Shown here one piece after another: positions 8,352 to 12,417 of a stretch of DNA of 12,417 nt. The translations under genes were made by a program, and so were the position numbers. How positions within the stretch are numbered: position 1 is the stretch's first letter; each line of letters begins with the position of its first letter. Below the pieces are notes generated by a model. It did no database searches. It was not told where the DNA came from and saw only the letters and a list, made by a program, of their open reading frames with translations. This stretch comes from Euperipatoides rowelli (Eukaryota; Onychophora; Udeonychophora; Euonychophora; Peripatopsidae): NCBI GenBank assembly GCA_003024985.2, contig PXIH01S0037132.1. One strand, 5' to 3'.

Positions 8352-8775
8352 ATCATATGTTCAGAAGGAAAAAGAGGTGTTGCCTTTGTTAATCAACATG
8401 CTAGTGAATATTAGATTTACCACAATGCACTGCAAAACTTCCCAGATGCACTTGTTTGGCTTAGAATCAGAATTCTTTAAAAGATTGATTTTCAAACAGC
8501 ACACTTATTTGGATAAAATGGAAACCCCCTTAACTTTAGATTAAGTAAAAACTAGGGGGCACTGTTGCATGGCACAGCTTGATTTTCTTTCAGAGTGATC
8601 AAAAAGTTTAAGTGTGGTGGTGACATACTTTACTTAAATTTGGCTGATAAATAAAGGTATCACTCTCATTTGGTGGGGTGTCCTATGACTGCATTCTATC
8701 ATAATACAATATTATTTCATTGCATTCTCATCCAACCTTTTTGGTTGGACCTTTTTTCCTCCTACCTCTAAAATA

Positions 8776-9088
8776 AAACGAGAGTCTAAAACGCACTTAT
8801 ATAAGTATCATTTTAGTCTATTGCGCATGTACAGTTAAGATGGCTAGCAGCTTTATTTTTGGTATTTAGAGTCCTAATCTTCCCCTAACCCTGAACCCTA
8901 ACTCCAACTACGTATTAAATTTACTTTTCCCAACCCTATGATGATGAAGGGGTGAAATAATCTTTTTTGATCGATTTCTAGAAGTTTGATCCAATTTCCG
9001 GTCAATTTAAGATAATGACAAAAATATATGTGCAGATGTCAAAAACGCGGTAAAAATGTGTATTATATAAGCGCGTTTTAGAATCTCT
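8776..9088. mobile_element. MITE-like element with terminal inverted repeats
   Basis: TCTAAAACGCACTTATATAA at 8785-8804 is repeated in inverted form at 9063-9082 with one mismatch (A for G), and the match continues weakly on both sides. A TAAAATA direct repeat occurs at 8769-8775 and 9089-9095 and may be a target-site duplication. The element would be about 313 bases, with no coding capacity, as expected for a non-autonomous DNA transposon. The inside holds CCCTAA-like words and an AAGATGGC word. The terminal repeats start several bases in from the direct repeats, so the exact ends are uncertain, and no superfamily is assigned. Confidence 0.55.
8883..8902 (+). repeat. Short telomere-like repeat (CCCTAA)
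   Basis: CCCTAACCCTGAACCCTAAC is three degenerate copies of the CCCTAA telomere repeat of most animals. It lies inside the MITE-like block, so it is probably part of that element's sequence and not a healed break. Confidence 0.5.
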
Positions 9089-9103
9089 TAAAATATAGGC
9101 CTA

Positions 9104-9865
9104 CTGTCTGCATCACTATGAACTTCACTCATAAAAATAACATATTTTGAATAATGTTGTTGAACTTCTTTATGAATGCATCAGGCAATTCAAAGTATTC
9201 AAGCTGAAAGTCTACCATTATTTGGTCATACATAAACCCTAACCTTCTGGGGGTAAAGTTTGTGTTTAATTGTTTTGTAACTTTGTTCAAATAAACCTAG
9301 ATATATATATACCGGTACCTGAAAGAATATAAACTAAAATAGCCTATCCACTTTCAAGTTGAGCTTAAACTTCTAGTGTTATATTCATTCCTATTAGTTT
9401 AAAGGAAGATAAATTATTATGTTTATAATTTAACAATCAATACAAAACAATTTTTAAAATGTAAATTCAATATATAAACATATTAGCTGTAAATATAAAG
9501 ACAAATTAAATCTCTAGGATACACAATGACTTGATTAAATTTTATACAGCTTGACCAGCTAGAGATATAAATTTTCGAAAATTTAGTCCATGAAAAAAAA
9601 AAACGTATTCTTGATTAGATCATTCTATCTTCAACAAAAAAATTGACCCTCAATTGTATTCAATAATTAACAAATCAATACATATCTTTTTGATTTATGT
9701 CTAACATTTTTTTCCACATACAAAAATAACTTTATTTAACTACATAAAAGAAACTCAAAATATTGGAAGCATACACACTTATAGAAATCCCACTTCCAAC
9801 CCCCAAAGCTTAAAACAATAATGATGTAAATATCTATTAACTCATTGTAATTTTCTTTATTTTAG
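9104..9865 (+). other. AT-rich intron sequence ending in the second CCP acceptor
   Basis: No open frame, RNA gene or repeat with clear structure is visible, apart from a short TA run near 9301-9310 followed by ACCGGTACC. The last 20 bases are a T-rich tract and TTTTAG, the acceptor for the exon at 9866. Confidence 0.5.
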
Positions 9866-10036
9866 AAGCAATTTGTCCAACACTTTATCCTCCAATTAAT
9901 GGCAAAATGATTGGGAAAAGTTTTATAGAGGGCGATGTTGTAGAATTCAGCTGTGATTCTAACTTTTCTCTGAATGGTTCAAGTAAAAGTATCTGCCTAG
10001 ATGATCGAACCTGGACTTCAGTTACTCCCACATGTG
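9866..10036 (+). CDS. Exon encoding a second CCP (sushi/SCR) module
   Basis: The 171-base exon lies between TTTATTTTAG and G|GTATGC and reads in phase 1 as two bases, 56 codons and one base without a stop. The translation contains AICPTLYPPINGKMIGKSF, EGDVVEFSCDSNFSLNG, KSICLDDRTWTS and TPTC. The four cysteines, I-N-G-x-x-x-G, the G-D-x-V-x-F-x-C strand, the tryptophan before cysteine 4 and the short spacing (26, 13 and 12 residues) are a textbook CCP. Two overlapping-region N-glycosylation sequons, NFS and NGS, lie between cysteines 2 and 3 and would suit a secreted or cell-surface protein. It continues the same reading frame as the exon at 5947-6162, so the two are consecutive modules. The gene must continue downstream because this exon ends in a donor, but no further CCP exon is visible. 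Confidence 0.93.
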
Positions 10037-10313
10037 GTATGCAATTTTATATACACATACTTTTCTAATCACAGAAATAAGTTGTTTTCAAATCCATATA
10101 AGGTTATTTATAACATTTTTTAAATATATTTTTTATAATTAATTAGAAAAATTATTCCTATGATAGACTTTACACAATGTATGAAAATTTAAAACACACA
10201 GTAATCTAAACAGTAAAAAAAATAACTTAAAGAAAAAATACTTATTAATATTAATATCTAATATTACCATAATATGTATTTAATATGAATCACTAGATGA
10301 CTCTGCTGGAATA
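10037..10313 (+). other. AT-rich intron sequence, nothing identified
   Basis: The stretch after the second CCP donor is very AT-rich, with runs such as TTTAAATATATTTTTTA. No exon, RNA gene or structured repeat could be supported. Confidence 0.5.
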
Positions 10314-10454
10314 TGTTGTATTGTGTTTGATTTACACTTTTGTTCATTAATCTCTCTACTAATGATAAAATCTGTATTGTTTAATTGTTATATTTGTTCA
10401 TATTAAATTGTCTCCTTTATACTATAACCTTTAAACTTATTTCCACATTCATCA
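10314..10454 (+). mobile_element. Possible short copia-type LTR
   Basis: This 141-base stretch starts TGTTGTATTG and ends CATTCATCA, the TG...CA ends of an LTR, and sits directly upstream of a copia-like gag remnant. It is followed by GGTACAGAAG (10455-10464), which looks like a worn form of the GGTATCAGAGC-type initiator methionine tRNA site used by many copia elements. Such short LTRs occur in some animal copia lineages. No second copy was found in the window, so the assignment rests on position and end bases only. Confidence 0.35.
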
Positions 10455-10464
10455 GGTACAGAAG
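10455..10464 (+). other. Possible copia primer-binding site
   Basis: GGTACAGAAG directly follows the proposed LTR end and is 58 bases upstream of the ATG of the gag remnant. It resembles GGTATCAGAG with one base missing. The same bases also read as an AG acceptor followed by GTACAGAAGTTTAA, which would be a four-codon terminal exon; the retrotransposon reading fits the neighbours better. Confidence 0.3.
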
Positions 10465-10521
10465 TTTAAAATTAAAAAAAAAGGAGATTTTCATTTACAT
10501 GACTCAAAATTCGAGTGAAAA

Positions 10522-10996
10522 ATGTCTGAAAATTTAAGACATCAATTAACCATTTAAATGGAGTAGGTTAATTTACTCATAATGGTCCTAGCAGATGAAA
10601 ATGATATTAATTAAAAGTGTATTGTGGCAAACAATAGAACTTGGAGAACCAGAACCGGCAAAAGATATGATGGTTGAGGTCAAACAAAAGTATAACTCAA
10701 GGCAGGGAAAATGTCTAGCAAAAAATTTCATTAGCAATTTGCAAGAACAATAAATGCACATAGGTCACTTGAATTCTGCTAAACCTGCTTGGGAAGAATT
10801 ACAATGATTATATGCCCCCAGGGATAGTAAATTTTGTACTGTACAATTAAGGAAAAAACTACTCTCCCAAAACTTAAATGCTTATGAATCAATGGAAAAT
10901 TATCTTGGTCAAATAAATGAAACAGTCACAAAACTTGCTAAAATAATTATATTTCATGCCTCTCTGCAATTATTCCATAATGTGAGTAGCCTATAG
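10522..10996 (+). pseudogene. Copia-type Gag remnant
   Basis: After an ATG at 10522 (MSENLRHQLT) a one-base shift leads to KWSRLIYS, stop, WS, stop, QMKMILIKSVLWQTIELGEP, matching the N-G-x-N-Y-x-x-W-x-x-x-M-x-x-x-L-x-x-x-x-L-W start of copia Gag. The frame from 10595 to 10996 is 134 codons with two internal stops, TAA after NLQEQ and TGA after WEELQ. It also shows HLNSAKPAWEELQ and LYAPRDSKFCTVQLRKKLLS, then NAYESMENYLGQINETVTKL. A-W-E-x-L, the L-R-K-L-L helix and the E-S-x-x-x-Y-L segment are hallmarks of the UBN2/DUF4219-like Gag of copia elements. It ends where the zinc knuckle and protease should follow, so the element is truncated. Gag normally packages element RNA. This copy is dead. 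Confidence 0.75.
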
Positions 10997-11020
10997 GAAC
11001 TATGGTAGTCTCTCTCTCAG

Positions 11021-11073
11021 TCTGTGTCACTCCTTTTATTGTTTGTTTTTTCCTTTATTTTCCATTTTTTTAA
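11021..11073 (+). CDS. Speculative hydrophobic terminal exon
   Basis: A strong acceptor-like tract, GTCTCTCTCTCAG, ends at 11020. Continuing the phase-1 frame of the CCP exon at 9866-10036, whose last base is G, gives V-CVTPFIVCFFLYFPFF and a TAA at 11071-11073, with an AATAAA at 11077-11082. A short hydrophobic C-terminus could serve as a GPI-anchor signal or a membrane tail, but it lacks a polar flank and is mostly a product of T-rich sequence. It would skip about 980 bases containing the copia remnant. I list it because all splice and frame rules fit; transcript data would decide. Confidence 0.15.
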
Positions 11074-11076
11074 ACC

Positions 11077-11118
11077 AATAAAATTGACAAAAATAAAGAA
11101 TTAAATTCAGAATAAACT
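11077..11118 (+). other. Cluster of AATAAA polyadenylation-type signals
   Basis: Three AATAAA hexamers occur within about 42 bases (CCAATAAAATT at 11077, AAAATAAAG and AGAATAAAC just after). They could end a transcript of the CCP gene or of the copia element, or be a consequence of base composition. There is no clear GT-rich element downstream. Confidence 0.25.
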
Positions 11119-11204
11119 CTATTGTTTTAATTATTCCATTAATTTCACTACTGCATGCTGACTATGATTAAATCACTTAAATGTTCATTAATCTTTAGCC
11201 TATG

Positions 11205-11302
11205 TAATAGTGAGTGAATTGAAAAAATTGATACTGTACAAATTAAGTAAAGACAGTTTTGTCTTCACTTAATTGTACAGTAACATTTTTCAATTCACTA
11301 TG
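11205..11302. repeat. Fold-back (hairpin) repeat
   Basis: The left arm from about 11205 to 11255 (GTGAATTGAAAAA ... GTAAAGACA) and the right arm from 11260 to about 11302 are near-perfect inverted copies around a four-base GTTT loop, with small insertions in the left arm. GATTAAATCA at 11168-11177 and its inverse near 11320-11329 suggest a weaker outer pair. It would form a stem of about 40 pairs. It may be a small palindromic MITE, or an inverted duplication of a piece of the nearby gag, with which it shares TACTGTACAATTAAG. Confidence 0.75.
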
Positions 11303-11317
11303 TATGTATATATATAN
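11301..11317 (+). repeat. TA-rich microsatellite with one ambiguous base
   Basis: TGTATGTATATATATA is followed by an N at 11317. The unresolved base sits directly next to the hairpin and the TA run, so it is probably a sequencing difficulty. Confidence 0.6.
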
Positions 11318-11330
11318 TTGATTTAATCAC

Positions 11331-12108
11331 TGATGATGAAAAAGTTCCCTGCAACAAAGATTACATTTTGAAAGGTAGCCTAATCTTATAATAACTTTCC
11401 GAGAAATTGGGTCATGGTCACTGGAATAAGACAAATGCAAATGGTTTTTTTTATATACCCCTATTATAGTTTTTGATTAATATTTTTGAAGTGCAAATTT
11501 GCTTTGCACAGATATAATTTTAATATGCAATATACCTTGGATAACACCACAACTTGACTATATAATTTCACACAATGCTCAGTTCTGCCCTACATTTTAT
11601 ACTATTAATATTATTTTATTTGCTTTTAGAATCTTTGTTTTAGCCTTATATTTACCATATTTTATAAATTTCAATATATTCTACCATTTTGAGTAATGGT
11701 AGATTATATTGATAAAATTAAATAATCTGGTATCAATTTGAATGGAATTTCACATTATTTGCTTAAGTCAATAATTAAGTCATTTTCATGTTTAATAAAA
11801 GATCTTCACATTTCCTGGAAGCAAAGAACTCATACTCAAATTCATGGAAAACTTAGACAGATCACTTAGTAACTCTACCTGAGGTTTATTAATGTTGGAA
11901 CATTCCTAACATTTTATGAAATATTTGATGTCCATTTTCACTATTTATGTCTAAGCTGCTGTTGGATAATCATGTTTAAAAGATTAGGCTACATTTGATG
12001 TTTCTTAAAGATTTTACGTTTTGATCTTAAAGGTCTTACAAAACGTATTTCAGTTTTATTATTTTNAAAGAAAATCTCTAAAAGATAATTCCACTTAATT
12101 AAAAAAAT
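11331..12108 (+). other. AT-rich sequence, nothing identified
   Basis: Only short chance frames, for example 65 codons at 11499-11696 with hydrophobic, T-rich content and no cysteines. One ambiguous base is at 12066. No splice-flanked exon or structured repeat is supported. Confidence 0.45.
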
Positions 12109-12151
12109 CCCCCCCCCCCACAAAAAATAAAAACAAACAAACAAACGAACA
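12109..12151 (+). repeat. Poly(C) run followed by AAAC microsatellite
   Basis: Eleven C in a row (12109-12119) follow a run of A, and an imperfect AAAC tetranucleotide repeat follows at about 12130-12151. Such compound simple repeats often mutate in length. Confidence 0.85.
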
Positions 12152-12333
12152 AAAATTTATTTAAAAATTAAATTCATAAGTTAATCCTTTTCGCTCCTTC
12201 TCCTTAAAACAGTAGTGCTTTGAGTATCTATTAGATGGAGCTAATTTTAAGGAAAGATGACAATCTTGTCTGTACTCATATACTATATATGAGAGAAGTA
12301 GCAACATTATGTGGCCATCTGCTACGAGTTTAT

Positions 12334-12417
12334 AATGGTCAAATTCTCTCTCAACATTATAAACATTGAATTTATTAATGGTCAAATTCTGTCTCAACAT
12401 TATAAACATTGAATTTA
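12334..12417 (+). repeat. 43-bp tandem duplication at the window edge
   Basis: The unit starting AATGGTCAAATTCT at 12334 repeats from 12377, with a single difference (CTCTCTC against CTGTCTC) over the 41 bases visible. The second copy is cut by the window end, so the array may continue. The - strand open frame across it (12161-12409) is created by the duplication and has no recognisable content. Confidence 0.9.

Larger units (their letters stand above)
6163..9865 (+). other. Intron between the two CCP exons (3.7 kb)
   Basis: The intron begins GTAAGT and ends TTTATTTTAG. Splicing joins the last A of the upstream exon to AA of the next, making a lysine codon and reading PPVC-K-AICPTLYPP across the junction. 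It is phase 1, the usual phase for exons of shuffled extracellular modules. It is filled with short repeat pieces listed separately. The unlabelled stretches 6163-6475, 6787-7025, 7114-7320, 7405-8012 and 8352-8768 have no recognisable coding content beyond short chance frames. Confidence 0.85.

Noticed and set aside
8338-8544. + strand frame of 68 codons with many M and H
   Set aside because: No start context, splice sites or family resemblance; partly opposite the - strand LINE-like frame.
8737-8755. TCCAACCTTTTTGGTTGGA hairpin followed by a T run, like a bacterial terminator
   Set aside because: The window is eukaryotic and there is no adjacent small RNA or bacterial-type gene; a chance palindrome is more likely.
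9310-9318. TACCGGTAC palindrome
   Set aside because: A single short palindrome without repeats or context.
10455-10468. AG acceptor with a four-codon terminal exon (GTEV-stop)
   Set aside because: Too short to support, and the bases fit a copia primer-binding site next to the gag remnant.
12161-12409. - strand frame of 82 codons
   Set aside because: It is built over the 43-bp tandem duplication and AT-rich sequence, without motifs or splice context.
1-12417. CRISPR arrays, bacterial operons, riboswitches or rRNA genes
   Set aside because: No regularly spaced direct repeats, no ribosome-binding-site and gene layout, and no recognisable rRNA cores; split CCP exons show animal DNA.

Overview
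The window looks like nuclear DNA from an animal, AT-rich by eye (roughly one third G+C). The host-gene signal is two short exons on the + strand, at 5947-6162 and 9866-10036. Each encodes one complement control protein (CCP, sushi or SCR) module with four cysteines, is bounded by consensus AG/GT splice sites, and is symmetrical in phase 1-1. They join in frame across a 3.7 kb intron and are internal exons of an extracellular multi-CCP protein. Its signal peptide, its other modules and its promoter are not visible. Repeated TAGGCCTA and TAGCCTA words, TTAGGG-type telomere-like words and the element content would fit a marine invertebrate or basal deuterostome, but the species cannot be named from this stretch.

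Region 1 (about 162-5401) is a decayed, nearly full-length L1/Tx1-type non-LTR retrotransposon on the - strand, antisense to the CCP gene and inside its upstream intron. In - strand order it holds a probable ORF1 remnant (5401 to 4585), an ORF2 start with an APE-type endonuclease (3815 to 2959), a linker, a reverse transcriptase with the AFAYVDDF catalytic box (2750 to 1729), and an L1/Tx1-like C-terminal region ending near 458. Stops and frameshifts interrupt every part.

Region 2 (5947-10036) holds the two CCP exons. The intron between them is a patchwork of short mobile-element pieces: an LTR-like, CpG-rich block with a primer-binding-like site (6476-6786), a tRNA-derived SINE head or tRNA pseudogene on the - strand (7026-7113), two possible LINE C-terminal relics on the - strand (7321-7404 and 8013-8351), and a MITE-like block with a 20-bp terminal inverted repeat (about 8776-9088).

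Region 3 (10037-12417) holds a decayed copia-type Gag (10522-10996) preceded by a possible short LTR and primer-binding site, a near-perfect fold-back repeat (11205-11302), simple repeats, and a 43-bp tandem duplication at the right edge. No further CCP exon is visible. A possible short hydrophobic terminal exon at 11021-11073 is speculative.

I found no evidence for a new multi-gene system. The most informative signals are the CCP exon pair, the antisense LINE relic, and several short uncharacterised repeats: the MITE-like block, the LTR-like block, and the fold-back that shares a 15-mer with the nearby gag. Family assignments come from motif recognition only; no search was run.
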